DNA of 52,471 bases from SHLQ01 sp964494395 (GCA_964494395.1 CAZBTI010000007.1:1-52471); one strand, 5' to 3'; shown: positions 1 to 8,370, counted from the stretch's first letter. Program-made: numbers and translations. Notes: a model not told the origin generated them from the letters alone.

Positions 1-1
1 C

Positions 2-1144
2 GGCATTGGACGACTCGACAGCGAGGAGGCAGAGGCGTTTGCCTCCGACTGGCGCCAGAAGCTCGCAGCGAACAGCTTGCTCGCACCAGCTTGGCCAGCC
101 GAGTACGGCGGCGGAGGGCTAAGCGAACTCGAGCAGGTCATCGTGGCCGAAGAGTTCCAAAAGGCCGGCGCACCTACCGGCACTGGCAACGACGTATTCG
201 GCATCCAGATGGTCGGTAATACGATCCTGCACTGGGGCACTGACGAGCAGAAGGAACACTTTCTGCCCCGCATCATCTCTGGTGAAGATGTCTGGTGTCA
301 GGGCTACAGCGAACCCAACGCCGGTAGCGACCTTGCCAACCTCGGTTGCAAGGCCATGCTCGACGGCGACGAGTGGGTCATCAACGGTCAGAAGATCTGG
401 ACCTCAGCTGGGCACACTGCGAACTGGATATTCGTGCTGTGCCGCACAGACCCCGACGCACCTAAGCACCGCGGCATCAGCTTCCTGCTTTGCCCTATGG
501 AACAGGTTGGTGTGGAGGTTCGCCCGATCGAGATGATGAGCGGCGACGCCGACTTCAATGAGACCTTCTTCACCGATGCCCGCACCCACAAGGACAACGT
601 CGTTGGCGAGGTCAATGGTGGCTGGGGTGTCGCGATGACGTTGCTCGGTTACGAGCGGGGCGAAGCTGCAGCGACGACCCCGATCGTGTTCCGAGCAGAG
701 TTCGACAAGCTTGTCGAACTAGCGAAACTCCATGGCAAAGACCAAGACCCGGTGATTCGCGATCGCATCGCTGCGCTCTACTGCAAGGTCGAGATCATGC
801 GCCTCATGGGCATGCAGACGCTCACCAAGTTTCTCAACGGCGGACACCCCGGTCCTGGAGAGTCGACGTTCAAGCTGTACTGGAGCGAGTACCACAAAGA
901 AATCACCGAACTCGCCATCGACATTCTTGGGCCAGCCGCCCTCACACCGGTTGGTATGGCGAAGACGTCGTTCACCACCGACCTTCCCGGATCGCCGAAC
1001 GACGCCGGCTCCTGGGTGGGCACGTTCTACAACGCTCGTGCGGGAACTATTTACGCCGGCACTTCACAGGTCCAGCGAAACATCATTGGCGAGATGGTCC
1101 TTGGCCTACCCAAGGAACCAAAGCCCCAAACGACCGCGAAGTAG
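2..1144 (+). CDS. Acyl-CoA dehydrogenase (5'-truncated by window edge)
   Basis: Flavoenzyme that would oxidise an acyl-CoA thioester to the 2-enoyl-CoA, passing electrons to ETF. The reading frame is open from base 2, so the true start lies before the window. Visible family marks are the substrate/FAD-loop motif YSEPNAGSDLA, the WTSAGHTANW segment of the beta domain, and near the C-terminus GTIYAGTSQVQRNIIGE, the usual FAD-contacting end of the fold. About 380 residues are present, so little of the N-terminal helical domain is missing. It is convergent with recR (16 bp between stops). The acyl substrate cannot be read from the sequence; FadE-type branched or steroid-side-chain enzymes of actinobacteria look similar. 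Confidence 0.93.
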   Translation, partial: GIGRLDSEEAEAFASDWRQKLAANSLLAPAWPAEYGGGGLSELEQVIVAEEFQKAGAPTGTGNDVFGIQMVGNTILHWGTDEQKEHFLPRIISGEDVWCQGYSEPNAGSDLANLGCKAMLDGDEWVINGQKIWTSAGHTANWIFVLCRTDPDAPKHRGISFLLCPMEQVGVEVRPIEMMSGDADFNETFFTDARTHKDNVVGEVNGGWGVAMTLLGYERGEAAATTPIVFRAEFDKLVELAKLHGKDQDPVIRDRIAALYCKVEIMRLMGMQTLTKFLNGGHPGPGESTFKLYWSEYHKEITELAIDILGPAALTPVGMAKTSFTTDLPGSPNDAGSWVGTFYNARAGTIYAGTSQVQRNIIGEMVLGLPKEPKPQTTAK

Positions 1145-1160
1145 GGGTAGCACTCCGAAT

Positions 1161-1790
1161 TTAGGTGTCTGACTCCACTGGCTTGTTTCCGCCCAGTCGT
1201 TGACGAGCTTCGAGCGCTCGACCAAGCGTCAGCTCATCGGCGTACTCAAGATCGCCACCCACTGGTAGACCGGATGCAATCTTGCTCACGGTGATACCCA
1301 ACGGCTCAAAGAGTCTTGCGAGGTACATCGCCGTTGCTTCACCCTCGATATTCGGATTTGTTGCGAGGATGACCTCGTCGATTCCTTCGGCGGTGATTCG
1401 ACCAACGAGCTCCCTGATGCGAAGTTGCTCGGGGCCGATCCCTTCGATGGGGCTGATCGCTCCCTGAAGGACGTGATAGCGCCCCTTGAACTCTTGAGTT
1501 CGCTCGACCGCCACGATGTCGCGGGACTCTTCGACCACGCACACAACCGTTCCATCACGTCCAGGGTCGAGGCAAAGCGCACACTCGGTGCCCTCAGCAA
1601 TGTTGAAGCAGCGATCACAGAACGAGATGCGTTGCTTTACTTCTTCGATCGCCTTCGACAGGCGCGTCGCATCGACCGAGGAAATCTTCAGGATGTGGTA
1701 CGCAATGCGTTGCGCCGACTTGGGCCCGACGCCGGGAAGGCGACCGAGTTCGTCGATGAGGTCCTGTACCGGTCCAGCGAAGAGAGCCAA
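1161..1790 (-). CDS. recR: Recombination mediator RecR
   Basis: RecR helps load RecA on gapped DNA together with RecO/RecF. The 209-aa protein has the full family layout: N-terminal helix-hairpin-helix (LGRLPGVGPKSAQRIAYHIL), a four-cysteine zinc finger around residues 57-72 (CDRCFNIAEGTECALC), and a Toprim domain starting CVVEESRDIVAVE. It is the last gene of ybaB-recR downstream of dnaX, 3 bp after ybaB, an order conserved in many bacteria. Its final codons (PVESDT, stop) are written in DNA that resembles a dispersed palindromic repeat (GGAGTCAGACACCTAAATT on the coding strand). Confidence 0.97.
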   Translation of the reverse strand: MALFAGPVQDLIDELGRLPGVGPKSAQRIAYHILKISSVDATRLSKAIEEVKQRISFCDRCFNIAEGTECALCLDPGRDGTVVCVVEESRDIVAVERTQEFKGRYHVLQGAISPIEGIGPEQLRIRELVGRITAEGIDEVILATNPNIEGEATAMYLARLFEPLGITVSKIASGLPVGGDLEYADELTLGRALEARQRLGGNKPVESDT

Positions 1791-1793
1791 GGT

Positions 1794-2165
1794 TCAGGCG
1801 CCGCCGAGCATTCCGCCAAGGCCACCAAGATCCATGCCGCCTACGGCATCGGACTGGCTTTCTTGGATCTGGGTTGCGGCATCGCGCAAGGCCGCAAGGA
1901 CGAGGTCGTTGAGCATCTCGACATCGTCGGGATCCACAACCGATGGATCGATCTTGACCGAGTGGAAGTTCATCCCACCGTCAACCTCAACACTGACCAT
2001 GCCGCCACCGCTCGTTCCTTCTACCACCTCGGCGGCCGCTTCTTGAGCGCCGGCCAGCATTGCTTGGGCCTGCTCCATCAGGCTGCCGAGGTCCATACCA
2101 CCAGCTCCGCCTCCGAGGAGTGCGGACATATCTATGCCTGCTTCGGGTTCGTTCTCTTCAGTCAT
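1794..2165 (-). CDS. YbaB/EbfC family nucleoid-associated protein
   Basis: Small DNA-binding protein that forms dimers and coats the nucleoid. The 123-aa product has the typical central segment of about 90 residues (QAQAMLAGAQEAAAEVVEGT, then VSVEVDGGMNFHSVKIDPSVVDPDDVEMLNDLVLAAL), with a Gly/Met-rich N-terminus and a Gly-rich tail (GGMDLGGLGGMLGGA). These extensions are low-complexity and are common in actinobacterial members. It sits 5 bp downstream of dnaX and 3 bp upstream of recR, so the three genes are almost certainly one transcript. Start chosen at the ATG after the dnaX stop. Confidence 0.93.
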   Translation of the reverse strand: MTEENEPEAGIDMSALLGGGAGGMDLGSLMEQAQAMLAGAQEAAAEVVEGTSGGGMVSVEVDGGMNFHSVKIDPSVVDPDDVEMLNDLVLAALRDAATQIQESQSDAVGGMDLGGLGGMLGGA

Positions 2166-2170
2166 ATTGC

Positions 2171-4141
2171 TCAGCTTTCTTGATCAAGGACTTCGGCGCC
2201 AGGAAATACATCGGCGATTCGGTCGACAACAGTTGCGTTCATTGCGTCGGCGTCGGTGAGATCATGCACATCAATTTCCGACTCATGTTGCACCTCGACA
2301 ACAGGCGCAGGAGCAGAGGTACTCGGTGCTGGCTGATCGCTCGCTCGAAGAACGATCTGCATCGGTGCGCCAAAGGTTTGCGCGACCGCAGCCTCCACCT
2401 CGGCTCGCTTGGGTTCGCACCGCTTCATCTGGCTCTCGGTTGGCAACACAAAGTCGATGACGTTGCCCTCAACCCCAGCGACGTGACCAGCGAGAAAACG
2501 AGCTCGGGCCGCAGTCGATTGACCGTCGAGCATCGCTCCCCATCCGTCGCGGATCTGTTCGAAGGTCGCCCCTCCCCCAGAGACCGCTGCGGGGGTCGGG
2601 GTAGTTGCAGGAGTAGGTGTGGCGGCGGGAGCTTCTGCCACGTCTACCGCCTCTGCGGACGGAGCTGGCTGTATTCCCTCTTCCGATGTTGCCTTTGGCG
2701 GTGGCGCGGACTCTTTCTCCGGCGCCGATTCTGGTGCGCTCTCTCGCATCGACGGAGGTGTGGGTGGCGGGGTCGAACCGCTGGACGGACGCGGAGGTGG
2801 AGCTGGTCGGCTCGTAGGCGCCAGTGCTGCTGCCGCCGCCGCTGCGGTCGGTGCAGACTCGCCATTCTGGGAACGCAACACCGCCCGTGCGGCATCGGCG
2901 GGCCGTCGACCACCAGCGCTCGGCGTAGCAGCGGGTGGCGTTGGATCTGGCGCCGATACAGAAGGAGCGGACGGCACAGAGGAAGGCGCAGGCTCTGCAG
3001 CAGACGGTGTGGGTGCAGGACTCGTCGCAGCAGGCGCCCCGGCGGCGAGGCGAGCTTCGAGTTGTTCGATCCGGGCGAGAAGTCCGTCAACGCTGCCATC
3101 GCCACTTGACGAACACGCCCGAACGAATGCGACCTCGAGGTCGATCCGAGGGTCGGGTGCTTGACGCATTTCGACCACCGAGTTGCCGACCAGTTCAAGG
3201 ACGCTCGTGATCGTCCCAGCCGGAAGACGGGGTGCGAAGGCCTCCGACATCTCCCGCTCCGCCGCGGAAAGCCGTGCCGGTGGAGCGCCCATCTTCATCA
3301 GAAACACCGAACGGAGAGCGTCGATGAACGACTCTCCCACCCGGCGAGGGTCCGTGCCCCGAGAAGTGGCATCTTCGATCGCACGAAGCGCGAGCGCGGC
3401 ATCCTTTGACGTCACTGCCTCGAGCAGATCGGGCGTAGACGTGTCGACGTCGGCAACGCCGCCAGCGGCAACCACTTGATCGAGCGCCGACAGCGTGTCG
3501 CGGGCAGATCCACCGCCGATCTTGACAACGTGATCGACAATCTCATCGTCGACCTCAATACCGGCATCAGCTGCGATCTCACGCACACGCTCAGCCATCT
3601 GGTCCGACGGAATGAGCGTCAACTCGAATTGCTGTGTACGGCTCCGGATGGTGTTGACGACTTTGTGCGGTTCGGTAGTGGCCAGAACGAAGACCACATG
3701 ATCGGGCGGTTCTTCGAGCGTCTTCAACAGCGCGTTCTCAGCGCCGGGGCTGAGCATGTGGACCTCGTCAAGGAGGTACACCTTGCGTCGGCCGGGAGTC
3801 CCTAAAGCAACCTTCGCGAGGAGGTCTCGAATGTCGTCGACCTTGTTGTTCGACGCCGCATCGAGTTCATGAAGGTCGAAACTCGTGCCCGCCTCGATGG
3901 CTTTGCACGACGGGCATTCGTCATCGGGTTCGCCATCGACTGGGTTCTCGCAGTTCAGGACTTTCGCGAGCACTCTGGCAGCCGTAGTCTTGCCCGTTCC
4001 CCGAGGACCACTCAACAGGTAAGCGTGGCCAACACGGTCCTCACGAACCGCGTTTGTAAGCGCGGTGGTCACGTGCTCCTGTCCGACCATGTCGCCAAAG
4101 GTCTGCGGACGGTAGCGGCGGTAGAGAGACTGATATGCCAC
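2171..4141 (-). CDS. dnaX: DNA polymerase III subunit gamma/tau
   Basis: Motor ATPase of the clamp loader that places the beta clamp on primed DNA. Of 656 aa, residues 1-370 are the AAA+ core: Walker A GPRGTGKTTAAR near residue 45, Walker B VYLLDEVHML, and the arginine-finger/sensor segment GGGSARDTLSALDQ. Residues about 375-540 are an Ala/Pro/Ser-rich linker, followed by a conserved C-terminal tau-like domain (FEQIRDGWGAMLDGQSTAARARFLAG). The zinc module reads NC..EC..C and keeps only three of the usual four cysteines, an Asp replacing one. The start is GTG, with a TAGAGT box exactly 6 nt upstream, suggesting a leaderless mRNA. No ribosomal slippage signal was identified. Confidence 0.97.
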   Translation of the reverse strand: MAYQSLYRRYRPQTFGDMVGQEHVTTALTNAVREDRVGHAYLLSGPRGTGKTTAARVLAKVLNCENPVDGEPDDECPSCKAIEAGTSFDLHELDAASNNKVDDIRDLLAKVALGTPGRRKVYLLDEVHMLSPGAENALLKTLEEPPDHVVFVLATTEPHKVVNTIRSRTQQFELTLIPSDQMAERVREIAADAGIEVDDEIVDHVVKIGGGSARDTLSALDQVVAAGGVADVDTSTPDLLEAVTSKDAALALRAIEDATSRGTDPRRVGESFIDALRSVFLMKMGAPPARLSAAEREMSEAFAPRLPAGTITSVLELVGNSVVEMRQAPDPRIDLEVAFVRACSSSGDGSVDGLLARIEQLEARLAAGAPAATSPAPTPSAAEPAPSSVPSAPSVSAPDPTPPAATPSAGGRRPADAARAVLRSQNGESAPTAAAAAAALAPTSRPAPPPRPSSGSTPPPTPPSMRESAPESAPEKESAPPPKATSEEGIQPAPSAEAVDVAEAPAATPTPATTPTPAAVSGGGATFEQIRDGWGAMLDGQSTAARARFLAGHVAGVEGNVIDFVLPTESQMKRCEPKRAEVEAAVAQTFGAPMQIVLRASDQPAPSTSAPAPVVEVQHESEIDVHDLTDADAMNATVVDRIADVFPGAEVLDQES

Positions 4142-4153
4142 GGACCGACTCTA
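4142..4153 (-). promoter_or_regulatory. -10 box for leaderless dnaX operon
   Basis: On the minus strand TAGAGT is followed by 6 nt (CGGTCC) and then the GTG start of dnaX. This TANNNT-N6-start layout recurs in at least nine other genes of the window and fits a transcript that begins at the start codon. No Shine-Dalgarno sequence is visible. The spacing is seen; transcription start is inferred. Confidence 0.55.
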
Positions 4154-4192
4154 CCCCTGAAGTTTGCCGCCTTTTGTGCCGATGGAAACAAC

Positions 4193-5488
4193 GTGTACAC
4201 GGGTTTGGGCACACGCCCCGAAAAGGCCGCTGGAAAGCGGTCAAAATCAGGCGCGCTGAACCGAACGGTCGTCGCGCTCGCGTTCACGAGTTTCTTCACC
4301 GATATCAGCTCGGAAATGGTAGCGGCCGTGGTGCCGCTCTTCCTGACGGCGCAACTGGGCTTCTCGCCTTTCCTCTTCGGCGCTTTCCAAGGGGCCTACG
4401 AGATCGCCAATGCCCTGCTTCGAGTGCTCGGCGGCATCATTGCTGACCGAACCCGGAAACCGAAACAAACCGCTGCCACCGGCTATGGCATATCGACTGC
4501 CAGTCGGATGGGACTCCTCGCTGCAACTCTGGCATCTGCTCCTGTTGTTCCCTTCCTCTTGATCGACCGACTCGGAAAGGGTCTGCGTACCGGCCCCCGC
4601 GACGCCATGATCTCACTCGCCACGCCCGAGAAATCCTGGGGAACCGCCTTCGGCTTCCACCGGACCCTCGACGCCACCGGAGCAATGATCGGCCCATTGA
4701 TCGCCTTCGGAATCCTGCTGGCATTGCCCGGATCGTTCGTTTCGATCTTCACCTTCAGCGTCGCCTTTGGTTTGCTCGGCCTTGCCGTCATCGTGACATG
4801 GGCGAAGAACCCCCGCTATGGCGCCGCGACCGCCAGTGCAGAGCAGACCACTTCTGGCGAAGACACTCGGACGATCATGAAGTCGCTCTTCGCAAACCGG
4901 GGCTTCCGCCGAATCGCTGGGATCGGCATGGCGTTCAGTAGCTTTATGATCGGTGACGCCTTCATCTACCTCGTCATCTTCGAAGCCGCTCGAAACTCCG
5001 ACGCGATCGGCGTCGGCGGGTTCGGCGCTGAATGGTTTCCGCTCCTGTTCGTCGGCACCGCTGTTGGCTTCCTCATCACCGCCACACCGCTCGGCCGACT
5101 CGCCGATCGCATTGGCCGGGCTCGCGTATGGGTGCTTGGCCAGGTCGCTCTTGCTCTCGTGCTCCTGTCGCTGCTGTTCGAGCCCACCTCGGTCTTGGCC
5201 ATCATTGGTGTGCTAGCCCTGCTCGGCATCTTCTACGGGGCCACCGATGGCGTCCTCCCAGCCCTCGCCGCAGGTGTGATCCCGCGGGAGCATCGCAGTG
5301 CTGGTTTGGCCACCCTGAGCACGCTCGTTGCAATTGCAAGAACTGGTTCAGCTTTTGCGTTTGGACTTATCTGGGACCGGGTTTCTGTCGATAGTGCACT
5401 AACCGTCATGTTGGGAGGTCTGGTGCTCACCGTAGGCACCGTCGGCCTCTTCGCAGTCCTAAGAGAAGCACCGGTCGAAACCGAGTAA
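4193..5488 (+). CDS. MFS transporter, MJ1317-like family
   Basis: Twelve-helix inner-membrane carrier of the major facilitator superfamily. The first helix begins SFFTDISSEMVAAVVPLFL, a hallmark of the MJ1317-like subgroup; loop 2-3 carries ADRTRKPK and the repeat in the second half is GRLADRIGRARVW. Substrate unknown. The open frame runs upstream into dnaX, but the part before 4193 is antisense to dnaX and not membrane-like; the only reasonable start between is GTG 4193, giving about 431 aa. It is divergent from dnaX and its TAA overlaps the ATG of the next gene by one base (TAATG), so the two are probably translated together. Confidence 0.85.
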   Translation: MYTGLGTRPEKAAGKRSKSGALNRTVVALAFTSFFTDISSEMVAAVVPLFLTAQLGFSPFLFGAFQGAYEIANALLRVLGGIIADRTRKPKQTAATGYGISTASRMGLLAATLASAPVVPFLLIDRLGKGLRTGPRDAMISLATPEKSWGTAFGFHRTLDATGAMIGPLIAFGILLALPGSFVSIFTFSVAFGLLGLAVIVTWAKNPRYGAATASAEQTTSGEDTRTIMKSLFANRGFRRIAGIGMAFSSFMIGDAFIYLVIFEAARNSDAIGVGGFGAEWFPLLFVGTAVGFLITATPLGRLADRIGRARVWVLGQVALALVLLSLLFEPTSVLAIIGVLALLGIFYGATDGVLPALAAGVIPREHRSAGLATLSTLVAIARTGSAFAFGLIWDRVSVDSALTVMLGGLVLTVGTVGLFAVLREAPVETE

Positions 5489-6744
5489 TGAGCGATACCT
5501 CAGACACCCCTCCCCACATCGAACCGACGGATCTCGAAGAGACCGAAGCGTTTGTCGACCCGCACTTCGATGACGAAGATGAAGAGCCGGAGAGCATAAA
5601 GACCTTCGCCTTCCTCGCAGTTGCGCTCCTTGTCATGGTTGGCGCCTCGGTCTTTTTCGTCGGCACACTGCTCAACAACGACGCCGAAACCGCTGCAGCC
5701 GAAGCCGACGCGAACGCTCTTGTTGAAGGCTTTGAATCCGGCGCCATCGGCGCAACAGAGACCCCGCCGGAGACGCTCCCCCTCGTAGATGACCCAGCTG
5801 AAGAGCTTCCACCAATCACCGAAGCCCCCGAGCCAAGCGCTGAAGACGACGACGGCTTCGACGAAACCGAAGCGCCATTCCCCAACGTCAACCCCGAGGA
5901 CATCGGCATTGCGTTTGTGAACCGGATCCCCGGTGACGACTACGGAACGGTCGGTTACATCGACCGCGACGGAAACCGTCAGAGCACCGAACTCGACTGT
6001 GACCGTATCGACCTCAACGCCAACGGCGGGATCTGTCTTGATGACTCCAGCGGAATCGGTGGAAGCGGGCGAGGTCTCATCCTCGACGCCAGCCTCAACC
6101 CAAACCTCCGCTTCGGGATCAACCTGCCAAGCCGTGCAGCAGCCTCACCCGACGGAGAGGTCGTTGCTTGGACCGGCTTCAGCCTCGGCCATGACTACCT
6201 CAGCGCCGGCGAGTTCGCAACGACCACTCAACTGATCGAAGTAGAGCGCGGCATCGGAGCAAACCTCGAGACACAATTCGCCACCTTTGGCTTGGACAAC
6301 GAACTCATCGAAGACGAGACCCGCAACTTCTGGGGCGTCACCTTCGTCGATAGCGAAACGTTCTACGCAACGATCGGCGTTGGCGAAAACACCTCGCTCG
6401 TCGAAGGCTCGATCTCCAACTCACGACTCCAAGTCATCCACGAGAACGCAACTTGCCCGGAGATATCGCCAGACGGTTCAACAATCGTGGCGAAGGAACG
6501 CCGTGGAGACTTCTTCCAAGTCATTGCAATCGACACCGCCACGGGCGAACGCCGGGACCTCCCTGAAACCCGCAGCGTCGAAGATCAGGTCGAGTTCCTC
6601 GACGACGACACGATCATCTACGGCCTCCCGAACGAAGCCGAAGGAACAGAAGCCCAACCAGCCTGGGACGTCTGGTCCCTAGACCTAAACGGCGGAACCC
6701 CGCAGTTGATCATCCCCTTCGCCGATAGTCCTGCGGCTATTTAG
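5488..6744 (+). CDS. Membrane-anchored extracytoplasmic protein, beta-propeller-like
   Basis: Function unknown. The 418-aa protein has an acidic cytoplasmic N-terminus (about 32 aa), a single membrane helix near residues 33-56 (FAFLAVALLVMVGASVFF), an acidic, Pro-rich spacer, and a C-terminal region of about 270 aa outside the cell. That region has blade-like strands seen in TolB/WD40-type propellers, for example SPDGEVVAWTGF, SPDGSTIVAKERR and an ending WDVWSLDLNGGTPQLI. Only a few clear blades are visible, so the fold call is tentative. It overlaps the upstream MFS gene by one base; the pair may be functionally linked, perhaps as carrier and sensor, but this is inference from position only. 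Confidence 0.75.
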   Translation: MSDTSDTPPHIEPTDLEETEAFVDPHFDDEDEEPESIKTFAFLAVALLVMVGASVFFVGTLLNNDAETAAAEADANALVEGFESGAIGATETPPETLPLVDDPAEELPPITEAPEPSAEDDDGFDETEAPFPNVNPEDIGIAFVNRIPGDDYGTVGYIDRDGNRQSTELDCDRIDLNANGGICLDDSSGIGGSGRGLILDASLNPNLRFGINLPSRAAASPDGEVVAWTGFSLGHDYLSAGEFATTTQLIEVERGIGANLETQFATFGLDNELIEDETRNFWGVTFVDSETFYATIGVGENTSLVEGSISNSRLQVIHENATCPEISPDGSTIVAKERRGDFFQVIAIDTATGERRDLPETRSVEDQVEFLDDDTIIYGLPNEAEGTEAQPAWDVWSLDLNGGTPQLIIPFADSPAAI

Positions 6745-6831
6745 TTCGCGGCAACGTCCCCTCCGGGGGCCGTTCCAGTGCCACCGAGGCGGTGCGTCGG
6801 AGACGCCGTCGCCAAGCGGCAGCCAAAACGC

Positions 6832-6863
6832 GCAAACGCCAGAGGCGAGCCCCTGGCGTTTGC
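6832..6863. terminator. Perfect 11-bp inverted repeat between convergent genes
   Basis: Arms GCAAACGCCAG (6832-6842) and CTGGCGTTTGC (6853-6863) pair perfectly around a 10-nt loop. It lies between the convergent propeller-like gene and the end of the PTS operon and could stop transcription from the plus strand. No T-tract follows, so Rho-independent termination is not certain. Confidence 0.5.
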
Positions 6864-6870
6864 AAGTTAT

Positions 6871-6974
6871 CTGCGCCTCCGGCGTTACAGCCTGCGTGGC
6901 GAATGAACGCTCCCCGAAGGGGGCGGTATGTAGGTTTCGTGATTCGGCAAAATCGCGACGGAGTCGCTACCGAA
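6871..6974 (-). repeat. Intergenic repeat element, copy A, ending in a 32-nt bulged hairpin
   Basis: The segment 6871-6920 matches 15071-15119 nearly base for base (shared core GCCTGCGTGGCG and ACGCTCCCCGAAGG). The hairpin part 6943-6974 matches 15285-15316 in length, loop and bulge. In both places the distance from the GCTCCCCGAAGG part to the bulge is 40-41 bp. Read on the minus strand, the element follows the 100-aa gene by 9 nt: first a hairpin with a GATTT bulge and TCC loop, then a C-rich hairpin with a TTCG loop. It probably acts at the 3' end of the PTS transcript. Confidence 0.65.
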
Positions 6975-6983
6975 TTGCGAAAG

Positions 6984-7286
6984 CTACGCTTTCTTCCTCG
7001 GAATGTCGGCGTTCTTCAGCACGGAGCCATCTGCGGTGATGATGCCGGCCTTTGAGCCGATGGAAAGGCTGTTCGCTGCGAAGAGATCTTCACGGTTGAT
7101 GATCACCCAGCGATAACCGTCGACCTTCTTGATCCGCTTGAAAGCGTTCTTCATTTCGCCAGCTTCGCCGGCGGCAATGATCGAACCTTTCTCGCTGACG
7201 AGATCGGCTTTGCCGCTCGGGTCGGGTGATGCGGACATGTTGGTGCTCGCTGCTGCGAGTAGTTCATCACGATTCATTCGTGCCAT
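6984..7286 (-). CDS. Conserved-looking small protein at the end of the PTS operon
   Basis: A 100-aa soluble, basic protein of unknown function. The ATG overlaps the TAA of the EIIA-HPr gene by one base, so it is translationally coupled to it and is the last gene of the ptsC-ptsB-ptsA/H operon. The sequence has an N-terminal Ser/Ala-rich part, then KNAFKRIKKVDGYRWVIINR and a glycine-rich strand-like end (IGSKAGIITADGSVLKN). No catalytic motif, signal peptide or membrane segment is visible, and I do not recognise the family. The tight coupling suggests a role in sugar uptake or its control, but nothing in the protein itself shows it. Confidence 0.75.
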   Translation of the reverse strand: MARMNRDELLAAASTNMSASPDPSGKADLVSEKGSIIAAGEAGEMKNAFKRIKKVDGYRWVIINREDLFAANSLSIGSKAGIITADGSVLKNADIPRKKA

Positions 7287-8035
7287 TACAGTTCTTCCTC
7301 CGGGGTAGTAAGAATTCGTTCGATCTCGTCGGCTGCGGCTGCATTCGCTGATGCGTCATTACCAACGACGGAGATCTGGACAGTGTCGCTGGCCACCGCA
7401 CCCAGAGCGAGAAGACTCATGATGCTATTTGCCTTGGCGGTTTTGTCGTCTTTTTCGATAACGATCGTGCCGTCGAATCCCTTTGCGTATTCGACGATCA
7501 TGCTCGCGGGACGGGCGTGAAGGCCGCCCTCTCCGGAGATGGTCACCGAACGATCGATGGGTCCGCCGTCAGCGCTGTCGTCATCGTCGTCATCATCCTC
7601 ATCAGGGATGGTGGTGAGCGTGGTGTACAGAAACTCTTGGTCCTTGGTGTCCCATAGGGCCTTTGCTTGTTCCTCGTCTTGCAGGATCTCGGCCATGTGG
7701 CTGAGGATCGCTACGTGGTCATCGCCCACGGCACCGAGTCCAATCACGATGTGGGCAGTGCCCACACCCCAATCGATACCGTCGGGGAACTGAGCCACGA
7801 CGATTCCGGACCGGATGATCGCCTCTTTCGACTCAAAGGTTCCGTGGGGCATTGCTACGCCGTTCCCGAGGAAAGTAGAGACCTTGTCCTCTCGTTCGAC
7901 CATTGCATCGACATAGCTCTGGCCGACGTGGCCCCGCTCAACGAGCAGGTTTCCCACGTACCGGATCGCCTCTTCCTTCGATACTGAAGGAAGCCCCGTC
8001 ACGACGGCCTCTCGGGCCAGCATGTCAGCGACCAT
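7286..8035 (-). CDS. PTS EIIA (mannitol/fructose type) fused to HPr
   Basis: Phosphocarrier combining two PTS steps. Residues 1-145 are an EIIA domain of the mannitol/fructose class, with the phospho-histidine His64 in GVAMPHG. A run of aspartates (about 147-153) forms a flexible linker. Residues about 160-249 are an HPr domain with the active histidine His173 in GLHARPAS and a serine (Ser204, NSIMSLLALG) at the place of the classical regulatory Ser46. Phosphate would pass from EI to His173, then His64, then EIIB. One-base overlaps (TAATG) with EIIB upstream and with the 100-aa gene downstream show tight coupling. The fusion makes a separate ptsH unnecessary for this system. Confidence 0.95.
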   Translation of the reverse strand: MVADMLAREAVVTGLPSVSKEEAIRYVGNLLVERGHVGQSYVDAMVEREDKVSTFLGNGVAMPHGTFESKEAIIRSGIVVAQFPDGIDWGVGTAHIVIGLGAVGDDHVAILSHMAEILQDEEQAKALWDTKDQEFLYTTLTTIPDEDDDDDDDSADGGPIDRSVTISGEGGLHARPASMIVEYAKGFDGTIVIEKDDKTAKANSIMSLLALGAVASDTVQISVVGNDASANAAAADEIERILTTPEEEL

Positions 8036-8370
8036 TACAGAGCCGACTCAACGTCATTGCCAGCCTTGAGCGTCTCAACGAGACTCTTCACTGCTGGATC
8101 GCCGAAGAACATCATAAATGGGATGATCGCGGCGTTCGGGAAGCTGCTCTTTGCTTGGGTCGAGAGCGACTTGTGGGTCACGATCACGTCAGCGTGCTCT
8201 GGTACCTGGCCGACTGGTGAGTGGATGACCTCGATATCGAGCTTGGCCTTCTTGACCATCTTCTTGAGCTGGTTCGCTCCCATAAGACTGCTACCCATGC
8301 CGGCTTCGCATGCGAACACGATGAGCTTCACCTCGTCTGCCTTCTTTACAACCATGTCGCTCATATGCAT
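8035..8370 (-). CDS. PTS EIIB, mannitol-type
   Basis: Cytosolic EIIB domain that takes phosphate from EIIA on a cysteine and hands it to the sugar in EIIC. In 111 aa the active-site loop FACEAGMGSSLMGA (Cys21) follows the first beta strand, as in MtlA-type EIIB. It is a separate protein here, whereas in Escherichia coli MtlA the domains are fused. Two starts are possible: ATG 8370 and ATG 8364, with GGAGA 4 or 10 nt upstream. The gene is separated from EIIC by 235 bp of highly structured sequence, and joined to the EIIA-HPr gene by a one-base overlap. Confidence 0.94.
   Translation of the reverse strand: MHMSDMVVKKADEVKLIVFACEAGMGSSLMGANQLKKMVKKAKLDIEVIHSPVGQVPEHADVIVTHKSLSTQAKSSFPNAAIIPFMMFFGDPAVKSLVETLKAGNDVESAL

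Noticed and set aside
1425..2183. Plus-strand 252-aa open frame across recR and ybaB
   Set aside because: Covers two well-identified genes on the other strand and their junction; no domain and no ribosome site.
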